Assembly: GCA_021732845.1 (NCBI GenBank)
Contig: JAKFUF010000037.1
Location: 22,096-86,095, forward strand
Length of the DNA: 64,000 nucleotides
Reading direction: 5' to 3'
DNA from: Planctomycetaceae bacterium
GTDB lineage: Bacteria; Planctomycetota; Planctomycetia; Planctomycetales; Planctomycetaceae
This document shows, piece after piece, positions 52,915-62,200 of the stretch; positions within the stretch are counted from its first letter, which is position 1; each line of letters starts with the position of its first letter. The translations under genes were made by a program, and so were the position numbers. The notes under the pieces were generated by a model. The model did not search any database. It had not been told where the DNA came from and saw only the letters and a program-made list of their open reading frames with translations.

Positions 52915-54351
52915 TTACTGCTTTTTTTCCGGCTCAGGCGGCGATTGAAGGTAACGCGACGCCCAGGCGATGAACGTGGGCCAGTTCGGACCCACGGTGT
53001 GGCCCCCCTCGTGCTGGCGGAAGGCGATTTCGCCCTCGACCAGGGCTGTCTCCTGCGGCGGAAACTCGGCAGTCCCCAGACCCCGCTTCCCGAGCAGTGT
53101 GTAGACGGGTTCCGCCCCGACACCGGCCAGGAACATCCCTCTGGCATCGACCCACCCGCCCTCCACCTGGAGCGAGCCGACGCTGATGAACACCGGGCGC
53201 GGGGCGCACAGGGCAACCAGTTCGTGCGCGTCAACCGGGAGATCCCGGGCCGTCAGTGGCCCGGCGTACTTGATGTAGTTTCCCGCCATCCAGTGGTACT
53301 CTCCCGAGCCGGCGACGTTCTCGACTTTTTCGCCGTAGTGCCGGCGGTGCAGCTTGACCCCGCCCGCACCACTGGATCCGATCAGGCCAATTGCGAACCG
53401 TTGGTCATAGGCCATCGTCACCACCGCCGCCTTGCCGTAGCGCGACAGCCCCTCAATGCCGACCTGCCGCGCATCCACCGCCTTGTCGGTCTCCAGATAG
53501 TCCAAAGCGCGGCTCGCGCCCCATGCCCAGGCCCGCAGCGCGCCCCAGTCCTCAGGTCCGCGTGGCTGCCCCCTGTTGCACAGGCCAATGATGCCGGTTG
53601 TCAACCCTTGGTAGGCTTCCCCGGCGCGGCCCGCACCCCCGCCGAATCCCGGTCCGCCCACCCGACCGCCGGTGTCCGCCTGGATGCTGTTGGGCGACAG
53701 GATCGCGTATCCCCAGCCCTTTTCAAGCACCTGCTGCGTCCAGGCCTTGCCTCTTTCCTGTGGGAACGCCGCCGCTCCGGGACGGCGGGGAAGAATAAAG
53801 CCGAATTCCAAGATCACCGGCACGGGCCCCGGCGCGCGGGCGGGTGTGGTCAGCGTCAACTGGATCTCGACCGTGACATGGGGGTATGCGGAGTTGTCCA
53901 CCCGGCCGACCAGCCTCTTCGTCACCACATCAATCTCGCCAACCCTTTCATTCACCGTGTCGGTGACACTCCAGTTCACCTTTGGCGTCTCCCGGGGAAC
54001 TCGGCCATACACCTCGCGGTCGAAGTCTTCCAGGATTTCCGCCCGCCGCTTTTGCCACTGCTCGGCGGTGGTCACCGGAGTGCCATCCCTGAACGTGAGC
54101 GGGTCCGGCAGTTCCGGATACGGCGTCGCCTTCGACTCGTCGCGGTTGGCGGCGTTGGCAGAGTTCGGATTTCCATCCGCCCCGCGGCGAATCTCGTGGA
54201 TCTTGAGCAGTTCCATCATCCGCCGATGGTCATCCTGCGCGGACAGCTGAACCGGTTTCGGCAGGTCGGATGGTTTTGGCGGTTCGTCCGCGGGGAGTTG
54301 CGCGATGGAGACGAACGGCAGCACGGCAGACAGCAGGAGCAATCGACGCAT
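52915..54351 (-). CDS. CE15-like glucuronoyl esterase / acetylxylan-esterase-like hydrolase
   Basis: This 478-residue exported alpha/beta hydrolase (start 54351, signal MRRLLLLSAVLPFVSIA) has GLSRYGKAA with the nucleophile Ser near residue 303, the CE15 form of the usual GCSRxGK. HEGGHTVGP near the C-terminus may hold the catalytic His. CE15 enzymes split ester links between glucuronoxylan and lignin. Calling it CE15 is family-based; the substrate is not proven. It starts 55 bases after the CotH-PVC fusion stop. Confidence 0.85.
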   Translation of the reverse strand: MRRLLLLSAVLPFVSIAQLPADEPPKPSDLPKPVQLSAQDDHRRMMELLKIHEIRRGADGNPNSANAANRDESKATPYPELPDPLTFRDGTPVTTAEQWQKRRAEILEDFDREVYGRVPRETPKVNWSVTDTVNERVGEIDVVTKRLVGRVDNSAYPHVTVEIQLTLTTPARAPGPVPVILEFGFILPRRPGAAAFPQERGKAWTQQVLEKGWGYAILSPNSIQADTGGRVGGPGFGGGAGRAGEAYQGLTTGIIGLCNRGQPRGPEDWGALRAWAWGASRALDYLETDKAVDARQVGIEGLSRYGKAAVVTMAYDQRFAIGLIGSSGAGGVKLHRRHYGEKVENVAGSGEYHWMAGNYIKYAGPLTARDLPVDAHELVALCAPRPVFISVGSLQVEGGWVDARGMFLAGVGAEPVYTLLGKRGLGTAEFPPQETALVEGEIAFRQHEGGHTVGPNWPTFIAWASRYLQSPPEPEKKQ

Positions 54352-54406
54352 GGTCCGCCTCAGGCAGGGAATCTCAGAATTCAGAGACCACGATTCTCTG
54401 TGCGTA

Positions 54407-57400
54407 TTACTTGAGCGACTGCAGGTACGCAATCAGGTCGGCCACCTGCTCTGGAGTGAGGTTGGCCGCCAGACCATCTGGCATCGCCGACGATTTCTGC
54501 ATCACACGCTCTTCGATGTCGCTCTTTTTGAGTTCCCGCTGAACTCCGCCCGGTTCCCGGATCACGGTGGCATCCGCGCGCTCGCTGACGACAAACCCCT
54601 GAACCACGCGCCCGTCCACGAGCTGGAAGCTGTACATCTCGTAGCCCTGCGCCAGCTTGGCACTCGGCTTGAGGACCGACTCGACCAGCGCGTCTGCCGG
54701 GTAGCGTTTGCCAATGTCGACCAGGTGCGGTCCGCGCGGTGTCTGTCCGTCGGCGGTGGTGTGGCAGGCCGCGCAGGACTGGGATTTGAACAGCATCCCG
54801 CCCCGGACCGCATCACCGCCGGCGGACAGCGCCCGGCGGGCGGCCGCCTCGAAGCCCATGTTCCCAATCTGTTCCGGATTGTTCGGATCGGCCTTCGGCA
54901 GCACCAGTGGCTTCTCATTCAAGGCAACCGCAGTGGTGCTGAGCGGAACGCCGGCGAGCGACACCTGGTGCCGGGCAAGCTCGGCCTTGAGGAATGCAGA
55001 AGTCTCGTTGTCCGCGTCGAGGACGGCTGCCGTCACCACCGCCCCAATCCGGCGGCTCATCTCCCACTCCACCCGGTCGTAATAGGGGCCGGTGCTGTCC
55101 GGGCGAATGCCCCACCACGATCCGGTGTAATCGGCCTCGCGGTGATACAGCCGGATCAGCGTCACGAGGATTTCCCGCCGAAGTTCCGTCGTGCGGACGG
55201 AGCCGAGCTTTTTGATCAACCCCTCCACCGCCTGCGGGTGATGCAGAGACCGCAGCGCCCAGAGCGCGCCTTCGGCATGCGGACCCTCCAGGCCCTCCAG
55301 GCAGGCATCAATGGCGTTGAGGGCGACAAGCGCCCGGACTGCCAGATGCGGCACCACGCGGTCCGGGTCCGGCTGATTCTGGACTGGCTGCAGTGTCGGC
55401 ATCTTCGACCCGTTCGCACGGGCGGTCAGTGGGAGAATCTCTTTGGCGGCGGAGCCATCCCCCAGCCGGCCAAGACTGATGAGGGCCTGCGCCCGCACGC
55501 GGGGCGACTCGTCCCCCAGTGCGGCCGCAAACGGCCGCGGGTCCAGTCCCGCGCAGTCCTTCAACCGGTCGGTGAGCGCCCGCAGGGCAAATTCACGAAC
55601 GGCACCAGGTTCGGCCAGTTTGAGCAGCGCCGGCCGGGCCTCAGGGCCACCGAGTTCCTTGAGGGTGAACACGGCGGCGGCGCGGGCTTCGAGGGGGATG
55701 GCGGAATTTGACGCCAGGCTTGTCAGAGCCACGGTCAACTCGGAATTCCGACCACGGGCCAGAATCTCGCCCTGGGCATGCAGGCGGGTGACCGCGTTCG
55801 CAGTGCCCAGCAACTCGACGAGCTTCGAGTCGTCGATGTTCTTCAGATTGGGGAACGGCTCGGCCTTCAGGCCCGTGGGAACGATCTGGGCGACGAACCC
55901 CACATTCGGTCCGACAAACACCGACGCCTCGCCACCCCGCCAACTGGCCACATGCAGCCGGCCGTTCGCGTCCAGGTCCATGCCCGTGGCCCGCGGAAGT
56001 GCCAGCAGCACCTCCTGCTGCAGGTCGAAAGTCGGTCCGTTCGGATTGAGTTGGTGGCGGTACACCTCGCTCCGCCCCCAGTCGCCGGTGAGGAGTGAGC
56101 CACGGAAGCTTGCGGGCCAGCGCGCGTCGCCAATGAACAGTGAGCCAGTCCCGCCACCGTTTCCAAATGTTCCCAGCGTGGGCATGATTTCGTCCGTGAA
56201 GTTGGCGAAGAGCTGTGTGTAGCCGTACAGGGCCGACTGCCGCAGCAGGCTGACACGGGTGTCCCACCCGGCACCATCGTTGGTGTTGTCGCGGGTGAAG
56301 ATGTTCATGAACGGGTCGATCGCCAGGTCGAAAGGGTTCCGCAGGCCGCTGCAGTAGAGTTCCAGCTCGGAACCGTCCGGCCGGACCCGCACCACTCCGC
56401 CGCCCCGCAGGCTGAGGGTTCTTCCGTCCGTACCCTTGGCGAGTTTGATCCCGTAATCGCCAACTCCGACATACAGCCAGCCATCAATTCCCAGCCGCAC
56501 GGCGTTGGTTGTGTGGTCGCCGCCGCGGTCGGTGATCTGGTTGGTCGTCAGGCCGGTCACCAGCAACTCGTGCTGGTCGGCCACGCCGTCGCCGTTGGTG
56601 TCACGAAAGACGCTCAGGTCGGGTGGGTGGCAGACCCACACGCTGCCGTCGCGGTAGGTCACCCCGCGAGGGTGTTCGACCTGGGCAAACGTCGTGGCCG
56701 CATCCGCCCTGCCGTCGCCGTCCTTGTCGACGAGCCGCACGATTCTCCCGCCGCCGGGCGTGCGGCCAAGCGAACCCTGCTCATCCACTGCGACGTAAAT
56801 CGCCCCGCTGGGCTCACAGGCGATCGCCACCGGGGAATTCACCTTGGGCGGTGCGGCAAACAGCGTGACTTCAAATCCGGCTGGGGCCTTCACTTCGGCT
56901 GCGAATGTCCGTTCGTCGATGGCCTTCGATGCCTGCTGCGCGCCTGGCCCACCACCCCCGAAGCCGCCCCCCGGCGGCGGTGCGCCGAAGCTGATTGGCT
57001 GCGGGACATAGCCCTTGCGCTTGCCGCTCAACTGGTCCGCCACCGAGGCGGTGCGTTTGTCGGCGAACGTCTTGAGGTCGGGTGGCTGCGGACCCTGTCC
57101 CTGTCCACCGAACCCCGCCGGCGGCTCGCGCCGCGCCGCGACAGCCGTGGCTTCCCTCGCGCGAACTTCGCCTGTCGCCTTCTCAATGGCCTCCGCGTCG
57201 CGGACAAGCTGCTCCTTCGTGAACCCGACCTTGGTCAAATCCTGCAACAGCTTGCGGTACTGCTCGTTCACCACCTCCATCGCCAGCAGGCGGTCCGGCA
57301 GCCTGTTTGCCCCCGGGTATGGCTTGAACACGCTCAGGTCCATCAACTGATCGGGCGTCCCCATCAGCAAAAAATTGGCGAACGAAAACTCCAGGTCACC

Positions 57401-58414
57401 GGGGAGGAATTGGAACCTGTTCGTTTTTGGGTTGAGATACAGGGCGTAATTGTGGCCGAGGGCGAAAAAGCTCTCCAGGTTGGTCGTGAGCGAGTTGGCG
57501 GCCATGAACCGCAGAAACGCCTCGACATCGAGAAACTCGCCGATGCGGCGTTTGAACTCGTCGTCGTCCGCCTTGTTCACCAGCCTGGCGAACTCGATTA
57601 CCCGTTTCGCCTCGTCCGCCGTGGCTTCGCGCTGCGGGCGATAGGCCGCCTTGTACTGCTCCCAGTCATCGCCGAGATCGTCGAGACCGCGAATGCCAAA
57701 GGGCCGAAGCAGCAGCCCCTTGTCGGAGCCGAAGGATTCTGTCAGAAACGTCGTTCCCACATCCTCCACAACCGTGAACAGACCCAGGACTTCCTTGTCA
57801 TGTCTTCCGGGCACGGTCAGCGTCACTTCGGCGAACGCCGTTCGCGGGGTTGGCACTCCGGCCGCGCGGAACACCTCCGACGCCAGCACCTGCCTGGCCT
57901 TGGCGGGATCCATTGGCATTGCCTGCAACTGGACCGCGGACAGCCCGCGGAACACTTGCTGGCTGAACCTGTCGAAGGCGATCTTGAGCGGCCGCTTGAG
58001 TCCGGTGGCGGAAACAAGGTAGGTGATGTCCCCGCCGTAGCGGATGCCGACCTTGTTGAGGGTCGCCCCGTCCAGGGTCACGCTGGCCTCCACCCACGGG
58101 AACTCCGTGCCAAAAAGGTTCCTTTCGATGCCGCGCGGTTTGCCATCCTTCGTGGCAGGCCGCGGGGGCGCGGCGGGAGGTCCAAACCCGCCTCCAAACC
58201 CTCCGCCGGGAGCCGGCTGCATTGCCGCAAATTCGGCCGCGGGGATTTCCAGGTGGATCGACCACACCCTCGTCGGACCAAACTCCGCCTTGTCGCTGGC
58301 TTTCGCCCCTTCGGCCTTGAGTCTCGACTCCGGCTGAACCATGCCGAGCAGGCAGCCAATGGCGAGCGAGGCACTCAGAAAGGCCACCATCCGGGTTGAT
58401 CGTTGAATTGTCAT
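54407..58414 (-). CDS. CotH-kinase / PVC-type haem-binding dehydrogenase fusion
   Basis: This is a 1335-residue exported protein (start 58414, signal AFLSASLAIGCLLGMV). Residues about 100-480 form a CotH-type secreted kinase domain (LKIAFDRFSQQVFRGL, LGLFTVVEDVGTTFL, HNYALYLNPKTNRF then LPGDLEFSF). Residues about 510-850 form the six-blade sugar-dehydrogenase-like propeller of PVC-type membrane-bound dehydrogenases (RIVRLVDKDGDGRAD, LRNPFDLAIDP). HEAT repeats run from about 850 to 1090, then a cytochrome c domain with CAACH near residue 1213. A Gly-rich linker (GGGFGGGGPGAQQ) joins the kinase and propeller. The CotH-to-PVC joining is an unusual combination. First gene of the four-gene unit. 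Confidence 0.9.
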   Translation of the reverse strand: MTIQRSTRMVAFLSASLAIGCLLGMVQPESRLKAEGAKASDKAEFGPTRVWSIHLEIPAAEFAAMQPAPGGGFGGGFGPPAAPPRPATKDGKPRGIERNLFGTEFPWVEASVTLDGATLNKVGIRYGGDITYLVSATGLKRPLKIAFDRFSQQVFRGLSAVQLQAMPMDPAKARQVLASEVFRAAGVPTPRTAFAEVTLTVPGRHDKEVLGLFTVVEDVGTTFLTESFGSDKGLLLRPFGIRGLDDLGDDWEQYKAAYRPQREATADEAKRVIEFARLVNKADDDEFKRRIGEFLDVEAFLRFMAANSLTTNLESFFALGHNYALYLNPKTNRFQFLPGDLEFSFANFLLMGTPDQLMDLSVFKPYPGANRLPDRLLAMEVVNEQYRKLLQDLTKVGFTKEQLVRDAEAIEKATGEVRAREATAVAARREPPAGFGGQGQGPQPPDLKTFADKRTASVADQLSGKRKGYVPQPISFGAPPPGGGFGGGGPGAQQASKAIDERTFAAEVKAPAGFEVTLFAAPPKVNSPVAIACEPSGAIYVAVDEQGSLGRTPGGGRIVRLVDKDGDGRADAATTFAQVEHPRGVTYRDGSVWVCHPPDLSVFRDTNGDGVADQHELLVTGLTTNQITDRGGDHTTNAVRLGIDGWLYVGVGDYGIKLAKGTDGRTLSLRGGGVVRVRPDGSELELYCSGLRNPFDLAIDPFMNIFTRDNTNDGAGWDTRVSLLRQSALYGYTQLFANFTDEIMPTLGTFGNGGGTGSLFIGDARWPASFRGSLLTGDWGRSEVYRHQLNPNGPTFDLQQEVLLALPRATGMDLDANGRLHVASWRGGEASVFVGPNVGFVAQIVPTGLKAEPFPNLKNIDDSKLVELLGTANAVTRLHAQGEILARGRNSELTVALTSLASNSAIPLEARAAAVFTLKELGGPEARPALLKLAEPGAVREFALRALTDRLKDCAGLDPRPFAAALGDESPRVRAQALISLGRLGDGSAAKEILPLTARANGSKMPTLQPVQNQPDPDRVVPHLAVRALVALNAIDACLEGLEGPHAEGALWALRSLHHPQAVEGLIKKLGSVRTTELRREILVTLIRLYHREADYTGSWWGIRPDSTGPYYDRVEWEMSRRIGAVVTAAVLDADNETSAFLKAELARHQVSLAGVPLSTTAVALNEKPLVLPKADPNNPEQIGNMGFEAAARRALSAGGDAVRGGMLFKSQSCAACHTTADGQTPRGPHLVDIGKRYPADALVESVLKPSAKLAQGYEMYSFQLVDGRVVQGFVVSERADATVIREPGGVQRELKKSDIEERVMQKSSAMPDGLAANLTPEQVADLIAYLQSLK

Positions 58415-59284
58415 CGAATTCACTGTTTGAGTCCGGGGAGTCTCGAACCACGCTGTTGCCACATCAATTCGAGAACTTCAGGGCGTGCTGCAAAAGGGAC
58501 GCTGACTCTGTTTTCCGCACTGCCTCACAGATCCACCGCAGCCCGAGGTCGAAGCGCAGACGGTGATTGTGATGACATTGTGCCTGAGTGCGGCCCTCAG
58601 GTTACCGTGGCTTGTGGGAACAGCGCGCTTTTTTCAGCCGTTGGGTCGGGTCAGGAGTTCCGTCAAGCAGTCGGGCGATGCTGATTTGATGCGGCCATCA
58701 AATTCCTGCCAGCGGCGCTGATCGCCCGGCATAGCCGCACTCAGCCACCGTGGGTCAGACCGGGGCATGGATTGGCCGCACCCATTTGATATGAAGAGGC
58801 AGGCCGTGGGCGTGGGATCGCACTCGCCCACGCGAATTGGGAGCAGGGTACGCCGCAGACTCTGGCGTGATGACGGCGTGTCTCATTTGTCAGAACGATT
58901 TTGAATGCCTTCAGGGCAGCCGAGTGAATCAGGCACAATTCCTTTTGGGAATTGCCAGTTTCGCTACGAAGGGCTCGATCTAAGACGCGGTCCAAACGTT
59001 ATTAATAGATGCTGTTCCTGGCCGAGTGGCTCAGCCTGACGCGTGAAATTCCTCGTCGTGGACCGCACTGGTTCTCCGACCGCGGCCCCGGTCAGTCGGG
59101 TCGAGGACGCCAGTCAGAGGGCGCCGAGAGGGCTGACGGATTTGAAATCCGAGTCGTATCCTGCTGATCACAGTCGGGTTTAACGCCTCGTCCGTCGTCC
59201 TCCGCCCGCTGGCGAACTGTTCCCCCCGTGAATAGAGTAGCCTGACGCGGTGGTTTCCGGCGGCCTCGACAGGCGACGACAGCG
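58415..59284. promoter_or_regulatory. 870-base divergent spacer, probably promoter-bearing
   Basis: The spacer separates the divergent CotH-PVC unit and the kinase-TIR-STAND gene. It contains no gene that I can support. A hairpin pairs CGTGGGCG (58805-58812) with CGCCCACG (58825-58832). I found no clear -35/-10 pair. A tRNA-like string near 59022 (GGCCGAGTGGCTCAGCC) does not fold into a tRNA. Confidence 0.5.
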
Positions 59285-62200
59285 ATGGACAATCAGGACA
59301 AGACTGAAGATGAGCCGCGGCCAGAACCTGTCGCGGACGGAAGCGCGGAGATCCTTCCTGAGCGGATCGGCCGTTACCGCGTCGAGCGCGTGCTGGGCAG
59401 GGGTGGGTTTGGACTCGTCTATCTGGCCCATGATGACCAGTTGCAGCGGCTGGTGGCGATCAAGGTGCCGCACGCGCGGCTCGTGGCTCAAGCCACGGCG
59501 GCAGAGGCGTATCTGGTGGAAGCCCGGACGGTTGCCAGTCTGGATCACGCGAACATCGTGCCCGTCTTTGACGTTGGATGTACCGCGGAATTCCCCTGTT
59601 TCATTGTTTCCAAATACATTGATGGCACCGACCTTTCCGTCCGGCTGAGGGACAAGGCGGCGCGGCTGTCATTGGCGGAGGCGGTGGAATTGGTGGCGAC
59701 GGTGGCGGAAGCCCTGCATTACGCGCACAAGCAGGGGCTTGTGCATCGGGACATCAAGCCGGGCAACATCCTCCTGGATAAGAGCGGCAAACCGTTTGTG
59801 GGTGATTTCGGCATGGCCCTGCGGGAGCAGGACGCGGGCCACGGCCCACGCTATGCCGGAACCCCGTCGTATATGAGTCCCGAGCAGGCGCGGGGCGAGG
59901 GGCATCGGGTCGATGGCCGCAGCGACATCTTCAGTTTGGGCGTGGTGTTTTACCAATTGCTGGTCGGACGGCGACCGTTCAAGTCGGACACTCAGCAGGA
60001 ACTGCTCGAACAGATCATCAGCGTGGACGTCCGCCCGCCGCGGCAGATCGACGATACGATTCCCAAAGAACTGGAACGGATCGCGCTGAAGTCGCTCTCC
60101 AAGCGGGCTGCGGACAGGTACACCACGGCCAGAGACATGGCGGATGACGTGCGGCACTGGCTCGGCACCCAGAGCCACGGCGGCAGTGGCGGCACCGCGC
60201 CGTCAGACTCTCCCCCCGCGCCCACACCAGAAGCAAAACCAAAGTCGGTGGCTCCGCTGCCGGCCGCCGTTGCCGGCGTGGGCAGGGAGGCGTTTCTGAG
60301 TTACGCCTCGCCTGACCAGGGGGCGGCATTCGACCTGTGCCGGCTCCTGGAAGCGCAGGGTGTGGCTTGCTGGATCGCCCCCCGCGATGTCGTTCCCGGC
60401 ACCGACTATGCCGAAGCGATCATCCGTGCCATTGAGGGGAGTCCGACGTTCATTCTGATGTTTTCCGCCCACGCCAACGCTTCGATCCACGTCCGGCATG
60501 AAGTGGAGCGGGCGACCAGCAAGGGCCGGCGGGTGATCCCCGTCCGGCTGGAAGAATTGCTGCCCGGTCCGGCTCTGGAACTGCATCTGGCCTCTGCCCA
60601 CTGGCTCGACGCCTGGCGGCTGACCCCGGATCAGGTCGCCGGGCAGTTGGCGGCGATTGTCAAAGGCGACAGTGCCAAGTCCACCACGCCCACGCCAGTT
60701 CCCGCATTACCAGCGGCACCTTCCGACCCCGCGTCCGACAGCCACGTCCTGAAGATCGTGCCCAAGGGGCTGCGGTCGTTCGACGCCCACGATGCCGATT
60801 TCTTTCTGGAGCTGTTGCCGGGTCCACGCGACCGGGAGGGACTGCCGGACAGCATTCGATTTTGGAAGACCAGGATCGAAGAGCCCGATCCCGAAAACAC
60901 ATTCACCGTGGGGCTGATTTATGGACCGTCTGGCTGCGGCAAATCATCGCTGATGAAGGCCGGTTTGTTGCCCCGGCTGTCGGCTGCGGTGATTCCGGTT
61001 TATCTGGAAGCCACGGCAGAAGAGACGGAGACGCGGTTGTTGAATGGCCTGCGGAAGCGCTGCCCGGCCCTGCCAACGAACCTGGGTCTGAAAGAGTCGC
61101 TGGCGGCTTTGCGGCGGGGCCAGGGGCTGCCGGCCGGCAAGAAGGTGCTGATCGTCCTGGACCAGTTTGAACAGTGGCTGCACGCGAAGAAGGACGAAGA
61201 GCATACCGAACTGGTGCAGGCTCTGCGGCAGTGCGATGGCGGACGGGTGCAGGGGATCGTCATGGTCCGCGATGATTTTTGGCTCTCCGCCACACGATTC
61301 ATGGGGGAGTTGGAGATCTATCTTTTGCAGGGACAAAACACGGCCTTGGCGGACCTGTTCGATCTGGATCATGCCGGGAAGGTGCTGGCGGCGTTTGGGC
61401 GGGCTTTCGGCAGATTGCCGCGGTCGGCGGACACCTTCCACGACCAACAACAGTTTCTCGAATCCGCCGTTGCCGGGCTGGCCCAGGAAGGCAAGGTGAT
61501 CTGCGTCCGACTGGCGCTGTTCGCCGAGATGATGAAGGGGAAGCCGTGGACGCCAGCCACCTTCAAGGAGGTCGGTGGCACGGAGGGTGTGGGTGCCGCG
61601 TTCCTTGAGGAAACCTTCAGTTCGCCTGCGGCAAACCCCACGCATCGGCTGCATCAAAAAGCGGCGCGGGTTGTCTTGAAAACTCTGCTGCCCGATTCCG
61701 GCACGGACATCAAGGGCCACATGCGGTCGCATGCCGAACTGCTGGACGCCTCCGGCTACGCCAGCCGTCCGCAAGACTTTGAGGCCCTGCTGCGGATTCT
61801 CGACAGCGAAATCCGCCTGATCACCCCGACCGACCCGGAAGGCCAGGAAGGCCAGGAAGATGCCGCCTCCGCGACGACCCCCGCATTGCAGGCCGGTGCC
61901 AAGTACTATCAACTGACGCACGACTACCTCGTCCCGTCCCTGCGGGACTGGCTGACACGGAAGCAGAAGGAAACCCGCAAGGGGCGGGCGGAGCTGTTGC
62001 TGGCCGACCGGGCAGCGACCTGGAACACCAAGCGGGAGAACAAGCAGCTTCCATCCGTGGGTGAATGGCTCAGAATCCGCGCGCTGACGGACACCGAGCG
62101 CTGGACGGCATCGCAGCGGGTCATGATGCGAACAGCGGCTCGGGTCCATGGAACCCTGTGGGGCGGACTGCTGCTGACGGTGCTGTTGGTGGGGGCCGGA

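Noticed and set aside
56513..58399. Long plus-strand frame of about 630 codons
   Set aside because: It lies wholly antisense to the CotH-PVC fusion and shows no protein family features.
58741..58995. 84-codon minus-strand frame in the divergent spacer
   Set aside because: No family, no ribosome site that decides a start, and it overlaps a hairpin. I could not support it as a gene.
59020..59100. tRNA-like string in the spacer before the kinase-TIR-STAND gene
   Set aside because: No acceptor or T-arm pairing can be drawn.
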